Part shown: one piece after another, positions 10,942 to 20,963 of the stretch
How positions within the stretch are numbered: the first letter of the stretch is position 1
Layout of the letters: each line of letters starts with the position of its first letter
DNA from: Hippopus hippopus
Taxonomy: Eukaryota > Mollusca > Bivalvia > Cardiida > Cardiidae
DNA: 64,000 bases
NCBI GenBank assembly: GCA_946811185.2
Contig: OX328104.1
Location: 52,932,505 to 52,996,504 of the forward strand
Direction of reading: 5' to 3'
Notes under the pieces: generated by a model
The model's input: only the letters and a program-made list of their open reading frames with translations
Databases searched by the model: none
What the model was told of the DNA's origin: nothing
Program-made: the position numbers and the translations under genes

Positions 10942-11161
10942 CCCTTATCAAACTATCACATGTTTTTATGACCCTGTGAAATTCGGCATTTGAAAACATA
11001 TTGTAAAAAGGAGAAAATGCTGGTATCCTGCATTTTCTCCTTTTTCTACAATGTTATCTACTCTTTAAAAGACAAATCCCATAATTAGAGACACATCAAC
11101 TTGGTCATCTGCATGTTCTGTGGGAAAAAAGTCTAACTATGGTTGTTTTGTGAAGAGTTAA
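10942..11161 (+). mobile_element. Family A hairpin MITE
   Basis: It has the hairpin AAAAAGGAGAAAATGC / GCATTTTCTCCTTTTTC and the right arm ending TTTTGTGAAGAGTTAA. The left TTAA is lost; the right TTAA (11158-11161) is shared with the next copy. Confidence 0.75.
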
Positions 11162-11375
11162 CCCTTTACTGAACAATACTGAGTTTCAATGTCCCTGATC
11201 AAGAAAGCTTAAGAAAACATTGTGTGGAAAAGAAGAAAATGCTAGTGACCAGCATTTTCTCAGAATATTTTCTAGAAACAAATTCATATCGAGTCAGTCA
11301 TATTTAATGATTGTGTGTTCTGTAAATGCTTTCAAATGGGACAAGTCTAAAATTTTGTTGTCTAGCATAGATTTA
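11158..11375 (+). mobile_element. Family A hairpin MITE, right end decayed
   Basis: It starts TTAACCCTTTACTGAACAATACTGAG. The hairpin arm on the right is shortened after CAGCATTTTCTC. The right arm TGTAAATGCTTTCAAATGGGACAAGTC is clear but the terminal GGTAAAGAGTTAA is lost. Confidence 0.75.
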
Positions 11376-11391
11376 CAAGCTTATAAGCATT

Positions 11392-11720
11392 ATCCAGCAA
11401 TAAACAATTTGCTGTTGTTATGCTAGCAATAAACAATTTGCTGTTGTTATGCTATTAAATTGATACAACATTAAGCAATTTGCTATTATTTTGCTATTAC
11501 ATTGATCCAACAGTAAAGTATTTGCTGTTGTTATGCTATTAGGTTGATACAGCAATAAACAATTTGCTGTTGTTATACTATTACATTGACACAACATTAA
11601 ACAATTTGCTATTGTTTTGCTATTACTTTGATCCAACAATAAATGATTTGATGTTGTTATGCTAATGCATTGATCTGGCAGTAAACAGTTTGCTGTTGTT
11701 ATGCTATTATGCTGACAACA
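11392..11720 (+). repeat. 42-bp minisatellite with 126-bp higher-order unit
   Basis: The phrase TTTGCTGTTGTTATGCTATT or its variant TTTGCTATTRTTTTGCTATT recurs at 11437, 11479, 11521, 11563, 11605, 11647 and 11689, an exact 42-bp step; the first interval, from 11408, is 29 bp. Three unit types alternate in order (ending AACATTAA, CAACAGTAAA and CAGCAATAAA), giving a 126-bp higher-order repeat. Because 42 is divisible by 3, the minus strand stays open with a 14-residue repeat (NSITTANCLLLDQC-like); I regard that open frame as incidental. Confidence 0.85.
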
Positions 11721-12317
11721 ACTTTTACTAAAATTTGTAGTTTTTACTGCTAAAGCAGAAACAATAATGCAGCAAAACAATCTATATATTTTTGTGAATT
11801 CCATTTTCCTTAACACTAGCGAATGAATACTTGGAAAAAAAAACAACAAAACTTATTTTCCTGATATGGATACTCTTTGAGATGTCTGCTAACAAAGCAA
11901 CAATTTAAACAAGCCAAAATAAAAGTAACAATCTTTCCCTCCAAACCCTCCGTTACAATACTTTCTCAATTCTTTTAGTGCCAAATACATAAACTTGACC
12001 TTTCTGGCTGAAAATATAATATTCTGAGATTTTCCTCTAGGAGTTTTGACAAACCAAGTAGATGGCACAGATCCAAGATCAGACAGCACATTCTTTGCTG
12101 TCTGACCTTGATTTATGTTGTGTGCAAAAGCCCCTGTTTTCTCTTATGGCCCTGAAAATGTAAAACTGAGTGAGATATAATTACTACAAAATTTCTGTTT
12201 ATTTTTTTCATTATTATTTACCAAGCTGAAATAATAATCGCTGCAAATGTTATTTTCCTGACAATTTTATGTGCAAAATTTATCCCTATAAAATACCTGT
12301 ACCATTATAAAAATAAC

Positions 12318-12612
12318 TACAAACAAGAGCACCGCATGCGGGTGCCAATGCTCGACTGCAGCCCCTTTTAGAGAAAATTCTATAGTGAAAAAGGGGCATA
12401 ACTGTCTCGAAATATTTTGATAGTTACCTGCCCCTGTTGTAAAGAATCCCCTTTTGGTAATTAACAATTAGGATGGGTTTGGAGTGAATATCTTCCGTAA
12501 TGATGGAGATATAAAATTTCATAGTTTTTGCATGACAATGACAGTTAACAACGCAAGGGCTATGACAATACCTCAAATTATACTCAGAAAACAGCCAAGC
12601 CAAAAATTCAAA
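12318..12612 (+). mobile_element. D3 element (AACAAGAGCACC type), full or nearly full
   Basis: It starts CAAGAGCACCGCATGCGGGTGCC, a terminal hairpin (CACCGCATGCGGGTG). It contains AAAAAGGGGCATAACTGTCTCG, GATAGTTACCTGCCCCTG, GTGAATATCTTC, AGATATAAAATTTC and GGCTATGACAATACCTC, and ends AAAACAGCCAAGCCAAAAA. The same order recurs at 16506, 19398, 34185, 43290, 51936 and 63870. Confidence 0.7.
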
Positions 12613-12797
12613 TGCTGTTCCCCATACTAACAAGACAAATAAGACAAAAATGATGGACAAGCAACAATCCTTAATTTCAGCTAATGAAGAACACTATCAG
12701 CTGTTAGGCTTGTTTACCTGACTCGCATTGTTGGAAATACAGGCAAATTTGGTATCATACTTCCTGTTAGACTACAAATTAAAAACAAATATAAATG

Positions 12798-12995
12798 AGC
12801 CATGCTCTGTGAATAGGGGGCTTAATGCATCTGCGAAAAGCATCAACCCAGATCAGGCTGTACACAGGCTGATATGGGTGGAAACTTTCTACTATTGATC
12901 AATTTTTCTTATGTCAAAAAGCCCATAATTAAGTGATGACTTGCTTACTTGCTTGGTATATTAAACCCCCTTTTGCCAATTCATAGCTCATTTCT
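12798..12995 (+). repeat. Family B repeat
   Basis: GAGCCATGCTCTGTGAATAGGGGG ... GCTGTACACAGGCTGATATGGG ... TTAAACCCCCTTTTGCC ... ATAGCTCAT. It has the short central hairpin of the family. Confidence 0.7.
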
Positions 12996-13014
12996 TCTAT
13001 TTATCTCTTAAAAT

Positions 13015-13630
13015 GAAAAAACAAGACATGTCACTCAGAAGTGACTGATGCCTCTGAAAATAGTAAACTTCTCCTGTGAGCTGTGCACAAGAACACTGAC
13101 TATGGACACAACACTTACAAACACTTCTGACCTTGCCTTGAACTTGACTCCTATGGATAAGGTTCTTGCACATGACACATTGTTTACATCTGGTTAATAA
13201 CTTTGCAAGTTATACTGAAATTCATTCAGAAGTACAAGTACAAGGCCCAACACAAACACTTCCATCGAAAAACATATTTGACCTTGCTGTGGCCTTGACC
13301 TTTAGCCTATTGTTGTAGTTAGAATTTGTGCAAAATTATTTTCATATTAAGTCAAAGGAAAAAGAGTTATGGCTTGGACAAAAAAAGGACATTTGACCTT
13401 GCCATGACCTTGACCTTTGACCTACAGACATGACCCAACACATTGTCTTTATGTGGTTGACCATTCTGCACAGGTATACATGTACTGAAATCCATTTATA
13501 ATCAAAAAGTAACAGCCTGGACACAAACATAACCCTCCAAAATTTCTTTTTTTAATGATACTTGACCTTGATCATGAACCCAAGGACATTTTCCCATGAA
13601 TACTGTCAGAATGTCTCATGTTTTCAATGA
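13015..13630 (+). repeat. H element: degenerate long repeat units
   Basis: It starts AACAAGACATGTCACTCAGAAGTGACTGATGCC, an AACAAG end followed by a TCACT/AGTGA hairpin. Three or four decayed units each contain GACCTTGACC, AAAAAGAGTTATGGCTTGGAC or ACTGAAATYCATT and ACAAACACTTC. No 3' hairpin end is visible. Confidence 0.55.
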
Positions 13631-13639
13631 AACCATATA

Positions 13640-13782
13640 TTGCATATTGCAACCTTTGGGTCCATTTTCAGTAACCATTCTTCATAACATTCTTTATACT
13701 ATTCGTAGTCTAATTCTAAAGAATTTTCTAAATTTTAAAGTAACACAATTTCTGATTGGCTGAACCATTTCGACTAAACCAT
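13640..13782 (-). repeat. Family G (CCAAT hairpin) fragment
   Basis: GTAACACAATTTCTGATTGGCTGAACCA and the flanking AATTTTAAAG, AGAATTTTCTAAATTT and AACATTC match, in part reverse complemented, the hairpin element nested at 27878-27995. Confidence 0.45.
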
Positions 13783-14030
13783 ATGAGCCATGCTCTGTGA
13801 AAAGGGGGCTTAATTCATCTTCAAAAAGTATTGATCCAAGTCAGCCTGCACAGTCCACACAGGCTGAAATGGGTCGAAACTTTTTGCTTTTTGTTAATTT
13901 TCTGAACACCCAAGGACCATTCTATTTCATGATTCACTTGGTTGTTTAAGGATCCATAATTATATGATGATTTGCTTGGTGAAAAACATCAAGATGCATT
14001 AAACCCTCTTTTGTCAGAGCACTATCACAT
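13783..14030 (+). repeat. Family B repeat
   Basis: GAGCCATGCTCTGTGAAAAGGGGGC, CAGCCTGCACAGTCCACACAGGCTG (central hairpin), GGTCGAAACTTTTTGC, and ATTAAACCCTCTTTTGTCAGAGCA at the end. Confidence 0.75.
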
Positions 14031-14275
14031 GGCTTGCAACACATGAAATGGGGAATTCGGACATTTGCGTAAAGTGTCGTCTCGGATCAGCCTGCGCATG
14101 CCGCGCAGGCTAATCCGAGACAGCAATTTACGACAACGTTAGATTTTGTTCTTCAGTAGACTTGCGCAAAACAGAAAATTACATAGAAACGGAAAGTGTC
14201 GTTTCGGATTAGCCTGCGCAGTCCGCACAGGCCAATCCAAATGTCCGAATGCCCCTTTTCGCGTGTTGCAGGCCA
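14031..14275 (+). repeat. B2 repeat with two CG-rich hairpins
   Basis: Ends GGCTTGCAACACATGAAATGGGG and CCCCTTTTCGCGTGTTGCAGGCC are inverted. Inside are two hairpins: GTGTCGTCTCGGATCAGCCTGCGCA ... CGCAGGCTAATCCGAGAC and GTGTCGTTTCGGATTAGCCTGCG ... CACAGGCCAATCC. It is the most CpG-rich repeat in the window and probably the youngest or an unmethylated family, which is inference. Confidence 0.65.
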
Positions 14276-14534
14276 TATGTTTAAGCCAATCAGAAACTGT
14301 GACTTTTTAAATCTAGATTGAGACTAAGACCGGAATTCAAAATAGCTGGTGATTATGCCCCCTGGTGTCTTTTGCTACAGAACAGACCAAAACTAGATTG
14401 TACATCCATACAGTCTGACCTTAGTGCATTTTCTTTGATACCAATTTAACAGTCAAAGTTTTAATATTTAGACAATTTAAATTAAAAAGGACAAAAGTTA
14501 AAACAATTGAAATAGACTCTGACCTGGGACCATT

Positions 14535-14664
14535 TTAACTCTACCACACAATAACATTTTAGACATGTCAAAGTTGAAAGCATTTTCAGACAACAATTCA
14601 AATTTAAAATTGCTAGAAAGATGATTCATTTCTTTGAAACAGCACAAAAATATTGTGGGAAACA
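14535..14664 (-). mobile_element. Family A MITE, left half
   Basis: TTAACTCTACCACACAATAAC, the TCAAAGTTGAAAGCATTTTCAGACAAC arm and the start of the hairpin (AATATTGTGGGAAAC). The rest is missing and an AACAAG-type relative follows. Confidence 0.7.
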
Positions 14665-14667
14665 GAG

Positions 14668-15005
14668 TAAATAAATTTAGCTCAAGCTGGAGCTGTCACT
14701 GAATGTGACTTAATACCCCCGCCAGCGCTTTGACAGAAACGGGCAATTTAACAAAAAAAATTTTCTAAGTTCAAGGGGAGATTACCCTTGAATCATAGGG
14801 AGTAGATGATTGAAAACTGCGTCTTGCACAACTTCAGTATACGATCAATGTATCAACAAATTTTCAATACAATAGCAGCAAAACTGTAGGAGGAGTTTGC
14901 GACACAAAATTACTAGTATTTTGTACACAGACGGACACACTGACAGATGGACAGACAGGCTGATTCTAGTATACCCCTGAAAACATTTGTTTTGTGGGGA
15001 TATAA
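14668..15005 (+). mobile_element. AACAAG-type (HINE-like) element without tandem core
   Basis: It begins near AGCTCAAGCTGGAGCTGTCACTGAATGTGACTTAATACCCCCGCC, with nested short hairpins. It has ACACAGACGGACACACTGACAGATGGACAGACAGG and ends ATACCCCTGAAAACATTTGTTTTGTGGGGATATAA, a terminal hairpin followed by TAA, as in D4 and E. Confidence 0.55.
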
Positions 15006-15152
15006 TGATCATATTTGTCTTTGATAGGATAGAAAACATTTTGGGAAAAGAAGAAAATGCTGGTTACCAGCATTTTCTCCTTTTCCCATAATGTTTTCAA
15101 AAGCCATTTTCCTCAAGTCATTAAAACTCAGGATTGTGTGGCAAAGGGTTAA
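15006..15152 (-). mobile_element. Family A hairpin MITE, 5' truncated
   Basis: TTTGTCTTTGATAGGATAG leads into a hairpin centred on GGTTACC, then GGATTGTGTGGCAAAGGGTTAA. The outer left arm is missing. Confidence 0.75.
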
Positions 15153-15231
15153 ATCTGCTACCATATAAACTAGCTACTTAGTACATGTAAGTACACTCCA
15201 TCACCTTGTTATCATCTTGTCTATACAATCA

Positions 15232-15446
15232 TTACCCCTTAAAGCGCCGAATCAACCCAATGGACATTTTCATTCTAGAAAAATACCCGACACATTTGCC
15301 AACTCATGGCTTCCTTCTGTCTGTAGTGCTTTAGCAAGGCGGACAGTGTAGATCAAAGATCAGACTGCACATTTTGTGCAGTCTGATCTTATTCTACACT
15401 GGCCGCAAAGGCAACCTTGTTGGTGAAAGGCACTTTAAGGGTTTAT
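15232..15446 (+). mobile_element. Family C element, full length
   Basis: Ends are CCCCTTAAAGCGCCGAATCAACC and GGCACTTTAAGGGTTTA, inverted to each other. The hairpin is AAGATCAGACTGCACA / TGTGCAGTCTGATCTT with GACAGTGTAGATC and ATTCTACACTGGCCGCAAAGGCAACC outside it. Confidence 0.75.
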
Positions 15447-15869
15447 TAACAATACTAACACCAGTAAGAACATGGGACATACAAAATCCGTATAATATCT
15501 TCTTCAATAGCATTATCATAAAACGGAGGATTAAAGAAGCTGTCACCATGTTAACATTTACGCCTTACCTCTTTTTACTCTCACTTTCTTTATTTGCTGT
15601 GTATTCAGCAAGCCTTAGAATTCAAATAAAAACTCATTATGCATCTATCTTACAATCTAAAGCATTAATTTTGAGATGGAAACTTACCAAAATGGTTTAT
15701 ATAGGACACATAAAAATTATATTATTCTCACAATTGTAGAGGGTCCAACATTTCACATCTATGGGATACTCACAACAAGCAATACCAAATAACAGACGCT
15801 TCCTTTCCTGTGAAACACTTAAAATACGCTGTGCATGCGTTTTGTACTTATTTCATCTCATACAATTCT

Positions 15870-16012
15870 CAGGAAAAAAACTTTTAAAAACATTGTGGGA
15901 AAAGGAGAGAATATGTTAGTAACAAGCGTTTTCTCCTTTTCCACAATGTCCTCTAATCTTTCAAAAGCATACCCATCATTTGTTTCATTTGTGGTCTGCA
16001 AATGCTTTAAAT
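15870..16012 (+). mobile_element. Family A hairpin MITE, both ends lost
   Basis: AACATTGTGGGAAAAGGAGAG, a loosened centre and TCTCCTTTTCCACAATG, then TGGTCTGCAAATGCTTTAAATTC. Confidence 0.65.
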
Positions 16013-16086
16013 TCAAATGAAACTGAAATCTTGTCTCATAAAAAATTATGAGCAATGGCATGCTTGCTTTCCATAAGAAAAGAAGA

Positions 16087-16295
16087 TTAACTCTTTAAAA
16101 GATGACAAAATTTTATACTTTTCCACAATGAAAGCATTTGGAGATAACAAATTCAGTGTGACTCAAAAAATGGGAAACATTTTGGGAAAAGGAGAAAATG
16201 CTGGTTATCACTGGTTTTCTCCTTTTTCCGCAATGTTTTCAAAAGCCGTCTTCTTCAGGGCAGTTTAAACTTGGAATTGTGTAATGAAGGGTTAA
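16087..16295 (-). mobile_element. Family A hairpin MITE
   Basis: TTAACTCTTTAAAAGATG to GTAATGAAGGGTTAA with a slightly decayed hairpin (TTTTGGGAAAAGGAGAAAATGCTGG). Confidence 0.75.
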
Positions 16296-16707
16296 AACCT
16301 AATGATGTTGCTGAAAAAGGTTTTCTGAAGAACCCTGTATCATAACAAAGTAGCTAGCACTACAAAAACTGATAATACAATCAAAGTGCAGCAAGTAATA
16401 TAATGTGCAGCACAAGGTCTAAATATATACTTATTCTACACATATTTGTTCAGAACAGCAGACAAAAAAAAAAAAGGAAAATAATTTTATGGTCATATTT
16501 TCAAGAACAAGATGACCCCATGCAGGTGCCAACGCTCAGCTGCAGTTGCTTAAGGTGAAAATTCTAAGTCAAAAAAGGGGCATAACTGTATTGAAAATAT
16601 TTTGATGGTTACCTGCCCCTCCTGTATGGGTTCTCCTTTTGATTTTTTTCTTTATTAATTGTCCAAGTTTGAAGTAAACATCTTCAGTAATGAGAGAGAT
16701 ATTATAA

Positions 16708-18468
16708 ACAAGATGTCTGTTTGTAAAACAGTCATGCCCCCCTACTGCCACATTGATACTGGAAGTGGCACAGTTCATAAACTGATATCAAAAGAATTGA
16801 TAGGGAAATATCGATGTCATCTTTTTGATTTATAGCCCACTTCAATTGTTAAACATGATAATCTGTCAACAGTTCGCATAATTATACACACCGCCGTGTG
16901 TATACATACAAGATTAAAAAACAGTCGCCGATACACAGACTGGGTTATCGATTTTCTTTTCGGCACGCACGTTCAACTTCCGCTTTTTCCCAGTCAAGTT
17001 CGATGCTTACTACGTCCCCGATAATACGCGAATAAAATGTTGGAGCCACAAGTTGAGCCACATATGATGATTTTTGAGACACTTTAATTTTTTTTTGGGC
17101 AAATGGCTCAAGTGGCGAACGGCAGCGCAGGCCCTGAATCATCTGGTGGTCACTGTGACCTTGACCTTCCACGGATTAATCTTAAAATCGATAGGTATCA
17201 TTTACACTCCAAGATGAATATCTGTACAGAATTTGAAGGACCTAGGTCAATTCTGTGTCTAGTTCTCATCTGGACAAGGTTTGGTCTATATATCATTAAG
17301 TTGAAGGCCACTGTGACCTTGACCTTTGATGGATTAATCTCAAAATTGATAGGGATCATTTACACTCCATGATGAATATCTGTACAGAATTTGAAGAACC
17401 TATGTCAATTCTTTGTCTAGTTATCGTCTAGACAAGGTTTGGTCTATATATCATTAAGTTGAAGGCCACTGTGACCTTGACCTTTGATGGATTAATCTCA
17501 AAATCAATAGGGATCATCTGCACTCCAAGACAAATGTCTGTGCCAAATTTGACGAACCTAGGTCAATTCTGTGTCTAGTTATCATCCGGACAAGGTTTGG
17601 TCTATATATCAACATGTTGACTATCACTGTGACCTTGATCTTTGACTGATTGACCTCAAAATCAATAGGGATCATCTACACTCTGAGACGCATGTCTGTG
17701 CCAAATTTGACGAACCTAGGTCAATTCTGTGTCTAGTTATCCTCCGGACAAGGTTTGGTCTCTATGTCAACATGTTGACGGTCACTGTGACCTTGACCTT
17801 TGACCGATTGACCTCAAAATCAATAGGGATCATCTACACTCCTAGACGCATGTCTGTGCCAAATTTGACAAACCTAGGTCAACTCTGTGTCTAGTTATCC
17901 TCCGGACAAGGTTTGGTCTATATATCAACATGTTGATGGTCACTGTGACCTTGACCTTTGACTGATTGACCTCAAAATCAATAGGGATCATCTACACTCC
18001 GAGATGCATGTCTGTGCCAAATTTGACGAACCTAGGTCAACTCTGTGTCTAGTTATCATCCGGACAAGGTTTGGTCTATATATCAACATGTTGACGGTCA
18101 CTGTGACCTTGACCTTTGACCTCAAAATCAATAGGGATCATCTACACTCCGAGATGCATGTCTGTGCCAAATTTGACAAACCTAGGTCAATTCTGTGTCT
18201 AGTTATCATCCAGACAAGGTTTGGTCTATATATCAACATGTTGACGGTCACTGTGACCTTGACCTTTGACCGATTGACCTCAAAATCAATAGGGATCATC
18301 TACACTCCGAGACGCATATCTGTGCCAAATTTGACGAACCTGCGTCAATTCTGTGTCTAGTTATCATCCAGACAAGGTAAGGTCTACCGACCGACCGACT
18401 GACCTACCGACCGACCAACCGACATTAGCAAAGCAATATACCCCCACTTCGTTGAAGGGGTGAATAAA
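16708..18468 (+). mobile_element. D4 element with 158-bp tandem array, nested in D3
   Basis: It starts AACAAGATGTCTGTTTGTAAAACAGTCATGCCCCC, an AACAAG end with a TGTTTGTAAAACA hairpin. It ends ATATACCCCCACTTCGTTGAAGGGGTGAATAA, a terminal hairpin plus TAA. About 250 bp of non-repeated CG-containing sequence precedes the array. The layout (short conserved ends with a minisatellite core) is that of bivalve pearl/HINE elements, which I infer from structure only. Confidence 0.65.
17151..18395 (+). repeat. 158-bp tandem array, 8 units
   Basis: CACTGTGACCTTGA recurs at 17151, 17309, 17467, 17625, 17783, 17941, 18099 and 18249. The step is exactly 158 bp except the last, which is 150 because the unit at 18099 lacks the 8 bases around GACCGATT. 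Each unit also has CCTAGGTCAATTCTGTGTC and GACAAGGTTTGGTCTATATATC. A (GACC)n-like run (ACCGACCGACCGACTGACC) follows at 18385-18424. Confidence 0.9.
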
Positions 18469-18738
18469 TATCAAAGGTTTTTCACGACATAGACAAGGAT
18501 GCAGACAAAGACGCCAGGGCTATGAAAATAACTCAATATTTTCATTGAAAACAGCCAAGCTAATAAAAACCTTTAAATAACAGAAAACCTCTCAACTTGC
18601 ATATAATTTGAGTGGATATTATATTTTAACCAGGGTAAAATGCCCTAATCTACTGCAATTTTATCAAAAGGAAATAAATTAATTCATTGCTGTGAAGCAA
18701 ACAACTTGTACTTTCAAAATATTGAAAACCCACTTGAT

Positions 18739-18965
18739 TTAATCCTTTACCAAACAACCCAAGCTTTAAATATCCCTGGAGAAGGAGGCTAAAGAAAACA
18801 TTGTGGGAAAAGGAGAAAGTCCTGTTTACAAGCATTTTCTCCCCTTCCAACAATGTTTTCCACCCTTTCCAACACAATATCCATCATTTGAGCCACAGTT
18901 TTTGTTATCTGCAAATACTTTCACGTTGGACTTGTCTAAAATTTTGCCATCTGGTAAAGAATTAG
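18739..18965 (+). mobile_element. Family A hairpin MITE, full length
   Basis: TTAATCCTTTACCAAACAACCC to CATCTGGTAAAGAATTAG with a slightly loosened hairpin centre. Confidence 0.8.
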
Positions 18966-18979
18966 TTTGATACATAATT

Positions 18980-19100
18980 GTGAAAACATTGTTCCAAAAT
19001 AAATTGTTTGTTACAAGCAATTTCTCTTGTTGCCACAATGTTTTGAAAAGTATGTTGCTGCAAGAAAAAAGACGTCACCGGCAGGACGTAATGAGTTACA
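18980..19100 (-). repeat. Family A fragment
   Basis: TTGTTTGTTACAAGCAATTTCTC, GCCACAATGTTTTGAAAAG and CAGGACGTAATGAGTTA trace a decayed minus-orientation right half. Confidence 0.4.
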
Positions 19101-19203
19101 AATATATTTCTGAGAAAAATTTTTTGATCTTGAACTTGTTCACATTATAACTCTACTTCAAAGATCTAAGCCGATCATTATCAGAGAAACAACAAAGACT
19201 CAC

Positions 19204-19381
19204 TTTTTCTCTGCCTCCTCTAGTTGCTGTCTAAGGGAGACAATTTCTGTCTGTAGGTCATCTACCACATCATCTAACCGTTTTTTACCTCCCTCTACCA
19301 GTAACATCTGTCCATTTATAAGAGCCACCTGTTTCTCTAAAGCTTCTTTTTCCCTTTTCAAGCCCTGTATCTCTGCTTTAT
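19204..19381 (-). CDS. Coiled-coil protein, exon 13
   Basis: This 178-nt minus-strand exon has an AACTACAG acceptor and a GTGAGT donor. Two leading bases (AT) complete an Asp codon begun in exon 12, then come 58 codons (KAEIQGLKREKEALEKQVAL ... IVSLRQQLEEAEK), and two trailing bases (AA) join exon 14 as Lys. Leucine and other hydrophobic residues recur at heptad spacing. A central GG in EGGKKRLDD may be a short break. Both junction phases match, which is strong support. A D3 element begins 16 bp upstream of the acceptor on the genomic plus side. Confidence 0.87.
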
Positions 19382-19397
19382 CTGTAGTTTAAAAGAA

Positions 19398-19544
19398 AAC
19401 AAGAGCACTGCATGCACGTGCTTTTTCAGTAAATAGTCTATGTCGAATCAGGGAGACAACTGTGTCAAAACTGTTTTGAGGGTTATCTGTCCTTCCAGTA
19501 TGGGTTCCTCATCTGGACCAAACATCTTCAATAATGAAATTGAT
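19398..19544 (+). mobile_element. D3 element, 3' truncated
   Basis: AACAAGAGCACTGCATGCACGTGC, GGGAGACAACTGTGTCAAAACTG, TTATCTGTCCTTCCAGTATGGG and ACATCTTCAATAATGA follow the D3 order. A SINE follows. Its AACAAGAG end reads CTCTTGTT on the minus strand and lies in the pyrimidine tract of exon 13. Confidence 0.65.
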
Positions 19545-19765
19545 TGACTGCATTGTGTTTAACGGCATTTTCCACATTTTTTGTGTTACACTGTGGCGGC
19601 CAGTGCATCCACCATGCTCTCCTGGAGGTTCTTTTACCAGTACTCTGCACAATATTCTTTCCAAGCCACTGGTTGCTTTCCCACATAACCATCGCCAAAG
19701 AAACAGACAGAATTTTCCCCCTTTGCACATAATGTTTTCTATTATCTTTAGGATAAAGCCCATCA
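19545..19765 (-). mobile_element. tRNA-derived SINE, tail and body
   Basis: On the minus strand it reads GGCGATGGTTATGTGGGAAAGC, AACCAGTGGCTTGGAAAG, ATATTGTGCAGAGTACTGGT and GCCGCCACAGTGTAACAC, in the same order as the intact SINE at 63213. The tRNA head is missing. Confidence 0.65.
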
Positions 19766-19967
19766 TAATGAACTGTATTTGATTTGTCCTCCAGCAAAAG
19801 TCTGTTATTTGGGCTCTTCTAAAATCATGCCACACAGTTAAAGTTCTAGATACATTTGAGAGGTACTTAGTTCCAACATGAAATAATTTTTTTCTCAAAA
19901 ACAGCAGCAGCAGTTCTGAAAAAAACCCTGATAGGTTGAACCTTATAAAGATTTTCTTATAGCGTAC

Positions 19968-20095
19968 CCTTCTGTGTTTCTGTACCATCATGCCCATACT
20001 GTATTATAAACCTTTGGTGTCTCTCTTCTAGATTTTCATGTTCTTTTTGAAGCCGATCCATGTCACTTTGCAATCTTTCCTTCTCTCTGGATAAC
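19968..20095 (-). CDS. Coiled-coil protein, exon 12
   Basis: This 128-nt exon has a CTTGCAG acceptor and a GTACGC donor. One leading base completes Arg with exon 11; 42 codons follow (LSREKERLQSDMDRLQKEHE ... FIIQYGHDGTETQK) and one trailing base joins exon 13 as Asp. A second possible donor (GTACAG after GGGCATGATG) lies 18 nt earlier in the same phase and would drop six residues, so the 3' edge may vary. The coiled coil is regular up to about residue 30 and then gives way to a Gly- and Thr-containing segment. Confidence 0.82.
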
Positions 20096-20149
20096 CTGCA
20101 AGTAGCAAGTTGTCTTTACAAAATAATCCAGTGTTTTAACAACTCTGAA

Positions 20150-20440
20150 TAGAAAATGCTGCCTCTAGAGTGTACAAAATTTTGTCTAAGACTTGTCCAA
20201 GAGACCTGCTTTTCTGACCCCATGCCCCATTTCAAACTCTTTTAAGATATCATAAAGACAAACATTCAGACCAACTTTCATGAGACTGAAAATGTAACCT
20301 CTACAGTGTACACAAGGCTTTTTCTAAGATTTGTCCTAGTGACTTCCTTTTTGACCCAATATGACCAACTTTCAAGCCTCTACAACATATCCTTAAGTTT
20401 AAAAATCCTGGAAAACTTTCATGAGTATGAGTAACAAATA
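20150..20440 (+). repeat. D1-type tandem units, two decayed copies
   Basis: TGCCTCTAGAGTGTACAAAATTTTGTC, TTCTGACCCCATGCCCC and AAGACAAACATTCAGACCAAC, repeated once more from about 20295, match the units of the D1 element at 54.5-55.7 kb. Confidence 0.65.
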
Positions 20441-20515
20441 TTAATTTAGTTGTACATATGTGATTCATTGGTAATTCCAGTTTGAGCAAGACCAGAATGC
20501 AGTGCTGTCTGTGCT

Positions 20516-20725
20516 TTAGCCCTTTACCACACAATGCCAACTTTTAACAACCCTGCAAAAGAAGCCTTTTGAAAACATTGCGTGAAAAGGAGAAAATGCT
20601 GGTAACCAGCATTTTCTCCTTTTCCCACAATGTTTTCTACCTTATCAAAGAAAATTGCACCATTTGAGCCACAATGAAATTGTCAATGGACAATGCCAAA
20701 ATTTTGTCGTCCAGTAAAGGGTTAA
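20516..20725 (+). mobile_element. Family A hairpin MITE
   Basis: TTAGCCCTTTACCACACAATGCC to TCCAGTAAAGGGTTAA, with a hairpin centred on GGTAACC. About 20 bp of the right arm is deleted. Confidence 0.8.
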
Positions 20726-20963
20726 ACATAATGGCATATGCTTTAAATGTCAATGCCATGCGTACTGTTGTGAAGATAATTGTCATCAAAAAGCCTTCAA
20801 CATTCTAAAAGCATTTTTTTTCTTTTCAATTACAAGACAATTTAAAAATATTGGCAATTAAAGAATAATTCAATTAGTAATGCTACAAAATCAGTTTTTT
20901 TGACATCAAATATACAAATACAGTGTAGGCAAAAGAGCAAACAAAGGAATAAGCAATTACTAC

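Larger units (their letters stand above)
16506..18575 (+). mobile_element. D3 element interrupted by a D4 element
   Basis: The left part (AGATGACCCCATGCAGGTGCC, AAAAAAGGGGCATAACTG, TTACCTGCCCCTCCTG, CATCTTCAGTAATGAGAGAGATAT) is continued after 18466 by ACGACATAGACAAGGATGC, GGCTATGAAAATAACTC and GAAAACAGCCAAGCTAA. The uninterrupted order is present at 12318 and 34185. Confidence 0.65.

Noticed and set aside
11418..11849. 143-codon minus-strand frame with a 14-residue repeat
   Set aside because: It is open because the minisatellite period (42 bp) is a multiple of 3. No splice sites, start context or domain support it.
18004..18360. 118-codon plus-strand frame in the 158-bp array
   Set aside because: A by-product of the tandem units; the frame is lost between other units.
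17151..18395. A CRISPR-like array
   Set aside because: The whole 158-bp unit is repeated with no unique spacers, and the genome is eukaryotic.
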